Below, piece after piece: positions 29,038 through 38,906 of a DNA stretch of 39,964 bases (its first letter is position 1; each line of letters opens with the position of its first letter). The position numbers and the translations under genes were made by a program. The notes under the pieces are model-generated. The model saw only the letters and a list, made by a program, of their open reading frames with translations, made no database searches and was not told the origin of the DNA. Origin of the DNA: Diphasiastrum complanatum (taxonomy: Eukaryota > Streptophyta > Lycopodiopsida > Lycopodiales > Lycopodiaceae); contig MU835323.1 in assembly GCA_029204225.1 (NCBI GenBank), positions 1-39,964 of the forward strand. Direction: 5' to 3'.

Positions 29038-30948
29038 TTATAAGGTTCTAAAGTATCTTTCATAATTGATATAGAGAATAGTGTCCAAATTGGATGCTTC
29101 ACTATTTCTTACATCAATTTTACACATCAAGATATAACTAGAACATGAAGAATGAAATAGAATGTGAATGAAATGATTCCTCCATGTTTCAAACTTTGAA
29201 CTCTCTGGAAAATTATAGCAACCAAACAATAAATGAGAGTGATGACCATTTGCTTGCTTGTCTCCTCCAACTTTGTCTTTTCTTGATATGTCTCCACCAT
29301 AAAACTCCATGAATAAGCCTCCATCTCCATCTTGCCACAAGATATCATCAACACTTGATGACTTGGCCATGAATGAGTAGCATAATGAACCTCCAATAGC
29401 TTCATTTCCATCAGAAAAACCAGCCAAAAATGCTAGTACAACTCCAACAATAAGATATTGCAAGACAATGTAGCTAGTTTGTCCATATCTTGACAATTTG
29501 CACACATCCACATGAAATAGCTCAAACATGAGATAGAACAAGTAAAGTAAACTTGAACAACACTTCCTTGCTGATCCTTTGACCTTACTTGAGTCTTTAA
29601 TAAGCTGCAAAAACAGATCCATAACATCTTTGCCAATTACCTCTCCTTTGATGCTCTTGACTAGCTCCAAATTGCCACCTTTTTTTTTGTGTTGTTGAAG
29701 CCCTTTGAGACCAACCTCTTGATCTTCCTCTTGACCATCAAAGTCATTGAACAAACTTTGTTTTTCATATCCATTACTTGCTTTTCCAGTATGAAAACCA
29801 TGAGAACCAATATCCACTTGCATAGCATCATCTATACAAGAAAATTCTCCAAAACATGTGAGTAAAGCAAAGTGAGTCGCTTCCACTTGCTTACCTTTCT
29901 CTTGATCATCAAAGATATCAAGGATATGAATATCTTCGAGCCCGAACCTTTGGAAATACTCCCTCTCAAACATATGATCTAAAACCAACAAGATCTCATC
30001 AATGCTTGATCTCGAATTTCCACAAAGGTTAGTGAAAACAATGTCACCAATGTCACCATCATAAATCAAAAGATAGATTCCAAACTTTTCATCCAACATG
30101 AAGTAGAGTAGGTGAAGATGAGTATCAAACCTAATAAATCCAGCCTTCTTGAGTCCATAAAAAACCTCAATAAGCTCACCAATGAGGTCTCCCTTGCCTT
30201 GAAAAAATTGCCTGTCGATTTGCTCCATGTAGTCTTCTCCAACCAACCTTTTGCCATCTCGATCATGAGTGATCAATTCACAATCATATAATCCTTTGAG
30301 TTGATGAAGAGATGTGAGATCCATGCCTTGGATCTTCCCAAGAACCAATCTTCCATTGCTCTTTTCTTCATAAGACTCCCTCTTAATAGAAACCTCAAAG
30401 ACATTAGAAGCCATGAAAAAAATGATTAGTAGCTTTAACATAAGGATGATTGAAGTACTCTCTTTTTCCAAACAAGAACTTCTACTCAATGTTTTAGGTA
30501 ATGAATCATATGATAATGATTCTTCCTCACTATCATTCACAATGACATCATTCAAAGTACATCCTACTTTGAACTCTTCACATACTTCTCTTCTTCTAGA
30601 CTTGTGACTATCTCCCTCACCAAGTCTCTTGATAGAACCATTTGATCTACTCTCTTTATGAAGACACGTGACTCCACTTGCTGGAAAAATGACTCTCTTG
30701 GAATCATAACAAAAGAATGTAGAAGAACCACCTTCTTCATGCATGCACCTAGCAACATCTTTTTTCATAAGATCAAAGAAATCATTAAGAACAATCTTTT
30801 CCAAGGAAGAACCTTCACCTCCATTGATGAAGTTAGCTCTTTCCTTGCCTTTTGCATGCTTGCACTTGCCATGAAGAACCATTGAAACACCATCATTATC
30901 CTCAAGACTAGCCAAGTTAGCACAAAGATGAACATCTCCAAGAAGCAT
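29038..30948 (-). CDS. 636-codon open frame: altered copia pol (RT-derived, no integrase)
   Basis: Uninterrupted from ATG 30948 to the stop at 29038. Residues 1-200 match no domain I know (KCKHAKGKERANF near 28; hydrophobic IILMLKLLIIFFMA at 167-180). Residues about 238-345 follow the copia RT order: EDYMEQIDRQFFQGKGDLIG (YMEQ block), EVFYGLKKAGFIRFDT (LYGLKQA block), IYLLIYDGDIGDIVFTN where YVDD should be, then SIDEILLVLDHMFERE (the ..L...FEM block). Residues 505-540 (LAFLAGFSDGNEAIGGSLCY) faintly recall the copia RNase H start. The catalytic YVDD is replaced by YDGD and integrase motifs are absent, so it cannot be an ordinary polymerase. It could be a family-level altered protein of a non-autonomous element, or a decayed pol that happens to stay open. 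Confidence 0.6.
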   Translation of the reverse strand: MLLGDVHLCANLASLEDNDGVSMVLHGKCKHAKGKERANFINGGEGSSLEKIVLNDFFDLMKKDVARCMHEEGGSSTFFCYDSKRVIFPASGVTCLHKESRSNGSIKRLGEGDSHKSRRREVCEEFKVGCTLNDVIVNDSEEESLSYDSLPKTLSRSSCLEKESTSIILMLKLLIIFFMASNVFEVSIKRESYEEKSNGRLVLGKIQGMDLTSLHQLKGLYDCELITHDRDGKRLVGEDYMEQIDRQFFQGKGDLIGELIEVFYGLKKAGFIRFDTHLHLLYFMLDEKFGIYLLIYDGDIGDIVFTNLCGNSRSSIDEILLVLDHMFEREYFQRFGLEDIHILDIFDDQEKGKQVEATHFALLTCFGEFSCIDDAMQVDIGSHGFHTGKASNGYEKQSLFNDFDGQEEDQEVGLKGLQQHKKKGGNLELVKSIKGEVIGKDVMDLFLQLIKDSSKVKGSARKCCSSLLYLFYLMFELFHVDVCKLSRYGQTSYIVLQYLIVGVVLAFLAGFSDGNEAIGGSLCYSFMAKSSSVDDILWQDGDGGLFMEFYGGDISRKDKVGGDKQANGHHSHLLFGCYNFPESSKFETWRNHFIHILFHSSCSSYILMCKIDVRNSEASNLDTILYINYERYFRTL

Positions 30949-31074
30949 ATTAGATCTTGACCTAGATCTAGCATAAGGAAGCTTTTTAGACTATTGATGC
31001 TAAAAGGTAGCTTTGGAAAGTTGAGACCAATCTCCTTTTCCATTCCATACTTTTTGTTAGCCATAACAAAAGCA

Positions 31075-31827
31075 TCAAGCATGAAAAGAAACCAAGATTT
31101 CTTCCTTTGTAATGAAGCAAGCATTACCGCCAAACTTTACCATGTATCCTTTCTCTATCATTTGACCAACATTTAGCAAATTCTTTGAGAGTGAAGGAAT
31201 GTAAAGAACACTATCAAGTCTTGCTTTCCTATTAGTAGAGAGACAAATAGGAATTGAACCAATACCTTCAATCACACCACCATTGGCCATGTGAATTGCT
31301 TTCTTGGCTCCATCATAAGTGACCAAAGAAGTAAAGAACTCCTTGTGACTAGTCATGTGTGAACTGGCTCCACTATCAATCCACCATGAATCTTTGTCAC
31401 CTTCACTTGATATTGGACTTGAAGGACACATCAAAAGAGAATCACCACCACCTAGATCCTCATCATTAGTAGTAAAGTTGATTTTCTTGCTACCTTCATC
31501 TCTTTGCTTCTTCAAACATTCATTTGCAAAATGCCCTTTGATTTCACAGTAAAAGCATTTTAACTTTGACTTATCTTTCTTTTTGCCAAAAGAAGAAGTC
31601 TCACCTTGATCTTGCCCTTTAGACCACTTGCCTTTGCCTTTGCCCTTGAACTTGCCTTTGATGAACATAGCATCCTCTTCATAATGAGATGTCAATGTAG
31701 ATCCACCTCCTCTTGATTGAAGCCTATACTCCTCATTCACCAAGATCTCTTGCAAATCCACAAAACTTGGCAAAGTCTTTTGAATAGCAAAACTATGAAC
31801 AAGATTAGCATGATCATCCAACAAGCC
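31075..31827 (-). pseudogene. Copia gag C-terminus, zinc knuckle and aspartic protease
   Basis: The minus frame begins in gag (LLDDHANLVHSFAIQK; FVDLQEILVNEEYRLQ). A lysine/glycine-rich stretch (KGKFKGKGKGKWSKGQ) follows, then CFYCEIKGHFANEC (C-X2-C-X4-H-X4-C) near residue 90, then WWIDSGASSHMTSHKEFF with the catalytic DSGAS of copia proteases near residue 150, and LDSVLYIPSLSKNLLNVGQM. It ends at a stop after EEILVSFHA. The order is canonical. It is out of frame with the gag start and the downstream long frame, so no single polyprotein can be made. Copia protease normally processes gag-pol. Confidence 0.85.
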
Positions 31828-31845
31828 ATTAAGTATAACTTGACA

Positions 31846-32219
31846 AGTTCTACCTCCTTGCTAGCTCATCATTAAATGCTTTAACCCTCAAAACTAAAGC
31901 ATGAGTACTCTCTTGATGTAGACTTGGATTCATAAAGCTTCTTCAAAGCTTCCCAAGCCTCCAAAGATGATGTGCACTTACCAATCTCCTTGAGAAGTTC
32001 ATTGGTAACATTCATCTTAATCATGTGTAGAGCTCTTTTAGCTCTCTTGTCATACCTCACTTGATCTTGAGGTGCTTGAGGCCTCTCCTCCACACCTACA
32101 ACAATCTCCATCAACTCATTCATCTCCAATAAGGACTCCATCCTCACCTTCCAAGTAGAATAATTGATTGAGGTAAGCCTATCATTGCCTTCCAACATGA
32201 ATCCACCACTTGTAGCCAT
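31846..32219 (-). pseudogene. Copia gag N-terminal part, frameshifted
   Basis: Likely start ATG 32219-32217 (MATSGGFMLEGNDRLTSINY), followed by STWKVRMESLLEMNEL and EAWEALKKLYESKSTSRE, the standard plant copia gag blocks. The start was chosen because sequence before it lacks gag similarity. The frame ends at TAA near 31881. The next gag block (ALVLRVKAFNDELARR) is in another frame near 31857-31910, and the following block is in a third, so there are two frameshifts within about 80 bases. Confidence 0.8.
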
Positions 32220-32807
32220 GTTGCAATGACCTGATCTTCTTCTTTCAACCTGTTCCAATGCACAAAGCACTTTCTTGAATGTCAACAAATGAACTCAAGA
32301 AGAAATCACAAAGATATGGAACCTCTCAAATCTCTTCTAGCACTTCTAACTAGAAAATCAACACATAGAATAGTGAAATCTTGATCAACCTATGATCTAT
32401 CCTCAATATAATGATTCTTTCCACTTCCTAAGATTGAAACACACTCAAATGAAGTTCAGTAACCTCACAAACTAGAGATCCAATCAAAATTAGGGTTTTG
32501 ACAAAATCACAAAAATTGAATATCTCAAATTCTACATGCAATTTTAGAAACTTGATATATCTTTTTGCAGACTCCAATGAGACCTTCCTAATGCACCAAA
32601 TATCATCTAAATCCATTAAGCCAAGTGTGATATCGGAATTGATCAAGTATATAACCCTATATTGAGTTTTGACCTACAAAAGATCAATTCTACACATGCA
32701 AAAATGCTGATTTCTGAGTAGAGATCAATCTAGCATGCTCTAGCATTGGTAACTCCTCCAAATCCTTGCTAAAGATGGCTGATCCTTTCATAACCTGAAA
32801 CACAAGA

Positions 32808-32819
32808 CCTCTGATACCA
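32808..32819 (-). other. Primer binding site (initiator tRNA-Met)
   Basis: The minus strand reads tggtatcagagg right after the LTR end, matching the tRNA-Met initiator primer site. Confidence 0.85.
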
Positions 32820-33450
32820 TGTGAAGGATTTCAGATCATTCAAGATCCAATCCATGTCCCTGATCTTTGGTTACAATAAGGAGCAATGTAGAAAAATCAG
32901 CGTCTACATACAAAATGAGATGCAAACTCTAAGAGATATTTATCAAACATGAACCAAAACATAAAATATGTTTTCAGTCCGTACAATTATAGTACCCTAC
33001 TATATTTCACAAATGTGGAACTGAAAATAGCAAAATATGAACATTCTACACACAAGATTGCAAGATAACGTCAAGAGAGTGCACCAATCAATAGTAGAAC
33101 CCAAAGAGAACCATGTATAATGATGAAATGAGAGAGAGAAGAGAGAAGATGTGTCTCTCATGAGTTACATCCTTTTATAGAGTGTCCAAACCCTATTTGG
33201 CTGGCTTTCCCTCCAAAATGTAAACCCTACTATTTTTGGGTCTAGATTCAATGTACCCAAAGTTCAATTTGAATCTCTCTCAAACTCGACTACCAACTTT
33301 CCCACACTTTCCAAAAGTGTTTATTGAATGTATTTTAAACTAATATAACTTCAAAAAGTTTATCTCTAAGTCTAAAATGAGTTTTGGCCTCTTATTGACA
33401 ATTTACCAAAATGTGACTAAACTAGACTAAACTAGTTGAAATCTCTCACA
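32820..33450 (-). repeat. Complete 5' LTR of the copia-type element
   Basis: 631 bases, TG...CA. The minus strand carries a TATA box (ctataaaagg, 33171-33180), about 270 bases from the upstream end of the LTR, followed by the presumed transcript start. A run gagagagagaagagagaa lies at about 33130-33147. Confidence 0.92.
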
Positions 33451-34238
33451 ATTAATGCATCCTCCAATTTCTGAAATGCATCCAAGGCTTCCTTTCTCCA
33501 ATAAGGTACTATTGTAAGTTTATAATTTTGCCTTGCTAAATCCGCAAATGATAGTATAAAAAATCGATAATAAGTAGCATGACCATGAATATATACACCT
33601 TCTGGATGGTACCAGGTGGTGGTAGATCCATGATCATCTATATTTAGAATAGATCAGTTGCAATACCATGTTGGGATATAACATGACCCAGCATTAACCC
33701 ACGTGTAATCCATATTTGGCACTTCTCTGGATTTAAGGCTATTCGATACTTGCAACACTGTATTAAGACTTTTTTTCAGTTGTGTCAACATGTTCGTCCT
33801 TCCCATGAACACATATATCGTCCAAGAAGATTTCCAAAATGTTTCGGAGGTAGTCCTTGAAAGCAGTTTGCATTACTCATTGGAGTGAGCTCGGCGCATC
33901 ACGCAATCCAAATGACATTACCTTATAGACATATGCTCACCATTCAGTAGCAAATGCCATTTTGTGTTGATCTTCTGGTGTTATTTTTACTTGGTTATAG
34001 TTGGTGAATCCATCCAAAAACTATGCACTTCTAATTCTGCCGATTGATCTAACACACATTTTGTAAAAGAAATGGGAAAGTGATCCTTCTGAGTAACAAC
34101 ATTCACAGCCTTCAGATCCACACAAATTTGCATCTTTCCATTCTTCTTCGGCATGATAACAATAAGAGATACCCACTCAGTGTGCTCAATCTCATAGATG
34201 AAGGCCCTTGCCCCTTGCTTCCTATTGACTACTTGCAA
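33451..34238 (-). pseudogene. Ty3-gypsy reverse transcriptase and start of RNase H, degenerate
   Basis: The minus strand gives FIYEIEHTEWVSLIVIMPKK, then NGKMQICVDLKAVNVVTQKD and HFPISF (the N-terminal RT block). In shifted frames it gives FLDDICVHGKDEHVDTT (the LDD catalytic site), RIALNPEKCQIWITRGLMLG with HVISQHGIATD, and RKEALDAFQKLEDAL at the start of RNase H. All blocks are in the right order. Several stops and frameshifts kill it. The copia-type element begins exactly at 33450, inside the RNase H linker, so it inserted into this older gypsy copy; the remaining RNase H and integrase are not found on the far side. Confidence 0.88.
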
Positions 34239-35990
34239 GAAGGTAGGATTGAAATCCTAACCTTTCAAAAGAAACACAATCTAATCTATGGGCACAAAGA
34301 AGCACACCCCACCTACCACCACTTTGACTTCTTCTTTGAAAAATTGGAATCAATCATAGCCACTAAAACCATACAATTCATTTGATGAAACTTGGTCATA
34401 GATTGAATCCATGAAGAGAACCATAAAATACGTCTGGTAGTGAAGGAATGAAGGTCTTGAAATATAATACTTACAAGTTAAATTGAAGCCAAACTTATCA
34501 CATCTTTTTCATTTTCAGCATGAACTTTTGATGCATATCTATGATTCATTAGATAGCTCATTCTCTAAATTGGCTTTGCACCAATGGTTAGATGGTTTGT
34601 GTTTAACTATAAATGCTTGTGGCTATCTTTTTTTTAGTATTAAGATTTTCAAGCAAATAAATTTTGAGGAGAAAGACAACTTTGTGAAGCTTGTTTTGCT
34701 TCATAGGTTACTTTGAGTCATCTACATTTGCAACATTTTTGTATCTTGAGTAAAGATTAGGGGTGACATCATCTTTTTTGAGAGACAAGAGAGAGCTTCT
34801 GCAATTGGAGAAAGACCAATAATTTGAATAGTTTCAATAGCTAATCACTCTTGTTGTTGCACCATGTATTCATGATACACACAATTTGATGGAAATGATG
34901 AAACACAAAGAGCTAAGATGTGAATAATCACCACAAGCACATAAAAATTGCACAATAATTAACATCATAGTAGTGTATGCACTTGGGTGAAATCCTAATT
35001 GAAAGTCATGTTACATTTATAACAAGTGTAAATGTAGAGCAACATCCATTCCATATTGACAAAGCAATTAAAGATATTTTGAACCGAAGGACAATTTTTA
35101 GCTTCAGTTTAAGAGTCTTTGGCCTCATGTAGATTGATTTGTTGGCTTTTGATTTCATTCCCATGATGGCAACATCATTCAAGGAAACCACCTATTCACA
35201 TTTTAAAAAAGAATCATTACCATTATGAATTGAATCATATGTTAGCAACATAACACACATAAATTTTTGGAAGATCTTTTTTTTTACGTATGTAGATCCA
35301 TATCAGCTCTTCACTTTTGAATATGATCAAAGAAGTTGAAAACCTAGAGTTTGTTCTTCTTATTGTAATGCCTTGGGTGGATATAAAGTCTATTTCCCCA
35401 AGAGGTTCAAAGTATTTTTTTGGGTGCTAGCATTATGAATTGTCAATGATTTATTTTTTGGTTTCTAAAGGCACACTTACATTAAAGTGGATAAAATGAT
35501 AGCTATGTGAGGGACTTTGAAGACGAAGAGATACAACAGAAAGTTGCACAAGGCTTGTCCTATTAATGCTTAGAGAGATGCTCTCATGTAATGAATATCA
35601 AACATGAGAAATCTCATTAACGACTGGATCAATAACATCCTTGAGCTTTCTACTAAGAAAATCTGAACAACCAACGGAGAATATCCATTAGCTAGCAGAA
35701 ATGGAGACCTTTTCTCAATTTTTGTTTAGATTCAAGTATAGATTGGTTACTTAATACCTATTGAATTGTTTACAAAGTAAAATACTTTATTTTTGTTTGA
35801 ACTTTTGGCCCTTGAAGTTCAATTGAAAGGATGCAAACAGTTTGTTGACATTCGCTATGTCACCATCAAGGTAAAAACGCATTGTGGGGGCTGGAATACA
35901 AGGACTTAGGGGCATTTCAATGGAGCTCGGGAGAGTTCTGGAAAAGAGCACCTTGCAAGGAAGGAGATTACGTACATAATAATTTTGGTG
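34239..35990. other. Gene-free AT-rich stretch
   Basis: 34242-34330 is the repeat shared with 18950-19040. A 77-codon plus frame (34483-34716, MKPNLSHLFHFQHELLMHIY onward) is unrecognised. Nothing else is supported. Confidence 0.4.
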
Positions 35991-36480
35991 ATTAGTTTTG
36001 TTTAATTAATGGCCCAAGCATGGCATCTTGCGTGTATAAGCCATCTTGAAGAGCCCGTTAGTAGTTAGTTATGTTAGGCCCCAGTTTGGCATCCTGCGAG
36101 TATAAGTCCAACTTGTGGTGTCAATAATATAGTAGGGGCAAGAAAACAATTTTGGCAAGTCTCAAGGTTTAAACTTAGACTTTAAAAAGTATGTAAAAGT
36201 CACAGTCAAGCTTTCAAAAGGGAACTTGCATTCTATATTGAGACTTGAGATTTCTTGTCCCATAAGGAAATGTGGAAAGGGAACTCCACAAGCTTCTATA
36301 AAAAGAAGCTCATTGTATGTAATTTCTATCCTTAATGAAGAGAGCTAAGTGTTGCTATTTTGGGTCCATATGTGCTAAATGTGGTGTTTGGCTAATATTA
36401 GTATAACTTTGTGTGTTATGCATTTTTTCCAAGTCTTGCTACTTTATCCCCTTATTAGCATGTACGTCTAATTTAGAGTC
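35991..36480 (+). mobile_element. Possible LTR with TATA box and internal duplication
   Basis: Two similar blocks, ggcccaagcatggcatcttg (from 36012) and ggccccagtttggcatcctg (from 36076), each continue cg.gtataag. Downstream, cttctataaaaagaagc at about 36292-36308 is a strong TATA-like site followed by a plausible start. This resembles an LTR U3/R region. No partner copy is present. Confidence 0.35.
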
Positions 36481-37275
36481 TTTCTAATTTAGTTAGAGGT
36501 ATGCTTGTAGAGGAGTGAGTGAAAAAGGAGGAAAAGAGAGAGTATGTGTGTGAAGAGAGAGTGTGTGAGAGTGAGGAAAGAGAGAGGTAGAGTTAATGCA
36601 TTTTGGTGCAACATTGCTTGTAAGTAATAGTTTTTTGCTTTTTCTTGTTGTGTAAGCATCTCCAAGGCTCCTAGGATCGAGCCCACTTCCCGGACTACAA
36701 ATGACTTGGAAGGAAAATGGGAGAACCGTCTTTTTCTTGACAACAAGCATCCTTTCCTTGACAAAAAAACATAATCACATACTTTTATATAAATTTTAAT
36801 GAAAAAATAACGTGTATTTGACTCATATTATGCTAACTCTTTGATTTTATATGTGGTGATAGTTCATGGAGAAAAATTCCATGATGCATGCTCAACATAC
36901 ATATGGTTAGTCTAAGAACTACACAATTACACAGAATGAACAACTTTTTTCTAGTACAGTGAGTCAATTTGTCATTTAGAGGCCCAATTGTGGGAAGCCA
37001 GCTTCCGTATATGAAGGGGCATGATTCACATGTCAATGTACATGCATTGCCTTAATGGCAAACACAAAGAATCAAATTTTTTTATTTTTATTAAAGTTGT
37101 TTTGTGGCTATAACTATTGGATCGACAAATGAAAGATTTGAAATCAACTGAAAATTAACATGATATAATAAAAAAACATAGAAAAGTTGGTGAATTTTTT
37201 AGAGTGAGACATGACACATCCATCATCGATCATTTCGGAACAATATACAGAAAGATATACCCATAAACAACAAAT
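36481..37275. other. Gene-free stretch
   Basis: Contains a short purine-rich GA/GT stretch at about 36505-36590 and AT-rich DNA. The overlapping minus frames at 36489-36764 are low complexity and unsupported. Confidence 0.4.
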
Positions 37276-37279
37276 CTTG

Positions 37280-37800
37280 CACATGATTCGTGAATAATGT
37301 CATAACTCAATTTGAACTTTTTCCTACTACGTTTTGTTTGATGATTACCTACTAAGCATAGAATTGCATGATGACAAGAATCTTCTTAGGCACCTTCCTA
37401 CATGTTGTTAGGGTGTAGACTTCCACAAAATCTGAATTCATCACATTGACGGCAAGGAGGAGTGAGAAAGACTTACATGGGGACACGATGATTGACCACT
37501 TGCATTGAATGCAGAAATTTGAGCTTTTTATGCCTACTACATTGTGTTCGATGACTAACTATTAAGTATAGAATTGCAATATGATTAGGATCTTCTTAGG
37601 CACCTTTCTAAATGTAGATGGGGTGTAGAATTCTACAAAATTTGAATTCATCACATTGAAGGCAAGGAGTGCATGAAATTTACATGAGAATGAACCAAAT
37701 GATTCACAATTTACATTGAATGCTAAAATTTGAAATAATGGTCTTCGTTGCTCTTATCACAATCTTATTAGAATTGCGTGTCGACTAGGGTCTTAGGGTT
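37280..37800. repeat. 210 bp tandem repeat, about 2.5 copies
   Basis: The unit starting cctactac.tt.tgtt.gatga at 37323 recurs at 37533 with shared phrases (aggatcttcttaggcacctt-like, gaattcatcacattga.ggca, ttgaatgc..aaatttga). A partial earlier end is visible near 37285-37322 and a decayed third start near 37742-37800. Copies are about 75-80% alike by eye. Confidence 0.8.
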
Positions 37801-38449
37801 ATTACGGCTTTGACAACTAATTAGAACTTAGTCTATCCTACATGACATTATTAGCACATTTTGATTACAAGTGAATAGTATGCAACTTAGTGTGGTGTTC
37901 TTAATTGTGGTCAAAAATTTTAAAGTGCAGAGCTAGTTGAACAAATTGAATAGGTTAACAAAGAACTATCCCTAAACCTAGGTGGTTCAATCAAATTTGG
38001 CAATACTACATCAAGGACGAGGGCAATGTGTAAGTCTTCAACACCACTGAGCTTTCACTCAAAAAAATTGCATACATTGTACAAATCAAATTCTAGTATA
38101 CAAGCTATGAACAAATGAACAATATCAATAATATGTTTCTACATGACACCTTATTGAGGGAAAATGCTCCCATAATTTTTTGATGATGTAAGTGAATTTT
38201 GAGTAGTAGTGCTAGGGGATGTGAGTCCATGAAACATCGAATCCAAGGGTGGTGATTCTTCTATGTGTCCACTATATTGATGCATTACGTTGAGGCATGC
38301 GGGTTTTTCTTCTCGCGTGTATGCAAATTGTGCTACTGAATTCTTTGAAATTTCACCATCTAGCTCCTGTTATGTAACAATCACAACCATTGCCATATTT
38401 GAGCTCAACTTGGGCAATAAAAAGTATTTTCTCTTTTCTTGGTATAAAC
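37801..38449. other. Non-coding stretch downstream of the TIFY-like exon
   Basis: I found no next TIFY exon or Jas motif on the minus strand here. Only short chance frames occur. Confidence 0.35.
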
Positions 38450-38906
38450 CTTTTGAAAATCTAAAGGAATTTTAGCAAAGACATGGAAGCAATGACGGTC
38501 ATAAAAAATAAGGCACATAGTTGATCTAAGGGGCATTTGAGAACTTACTATTGAAGTGGATACTTTGGGAGAAAATTGGTTCATGGATGGCCCCATTAGA
38601 TTACATTGGTGTGTCCAAAGCCCCACATTTGCGCCAAGTCCAATAGATTGAGCTTGTTGATTTGCATCATCACCTTTCACAAAACAGCCAGGAGTAGGTA
38701 ACCTGAGACTTTCCTCCTTTACCAATGCCAATGGATCTTCCATAACGAGAGTGGGTTGATGAACTTGGTGCCCTTGTTCTAAAGTTCGATTGTGATTAAA
38801 GAGCATTTGGTCTACACCATGTGTTGAAAGTAGAGAAGTGTTTTGGTTTGCATAGGTACGCTGAAATGACATGTTGGGTGGAGGCTCCTCAGATTTCCTC
38901 CCCTTT
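38450..38906 (-). CDS. Candidate host exon with a TIFY (ZIM)-like domain, partial
   Basis: A 457-base minus exon bounded by a good acceptor (gaattttgtag, ending 38907) and a donor (caaaag/gtttat at 38449-38444). It encodes about 152 residues: KGRKSEEPPPNMSFQRTYAN at the start, a Gln/Asn/Ser-rich middle (NQFSPKVSTSIVSSQMPLRS), then CLIFYDRHCFHVFAKIPLDF followed by QK at the end. The last block follows the TIFY domain pattern (TIFY.G.V.VF..IP.DKA), with the conserved Gly replaced by Arg. TIFY proteins (JAZ, TIFY8, ZML) are nuclear regulators, several acting in jasmonate signalling. No Jas motif or other exon is visible within the window. It could be a diverged gene piece, a pseudogene, or a coincidental resemblance. 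Confidence 0.4.

Larger units (their letters stand above)
28677..33450 (-). mobile_element. Copia-type LTR retroelement, minus orientation, 3' LTR truncated
   Basis: The 5' LTR is 32820-33450, the internal region 28950-32819, and the 3' LTR fragment 28677-28949 (about 273 of 631 bases; the outer part is missing). Order along the minus strand: LTR, primer binding site, gag, zinc knuckle, protease, long altered pol-like frame, polypurine tract, LTR. Over the shared 273 bases the LTRs differ by about five substitutions and two indels, so insertion is fairly recent. The right end interrupts a gypsy RT at 33450/33451. No target duplication can be checked because the left end is truncated. Confidence 0.88.

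Noticed and set aside
30765-31133. 122-codon minus frame overlapping the protease end and the 636-codon frame
   Set aside because: Wrong frame of the copia element; its composition (Met/Leu/Phe rich) indicates a shadow.
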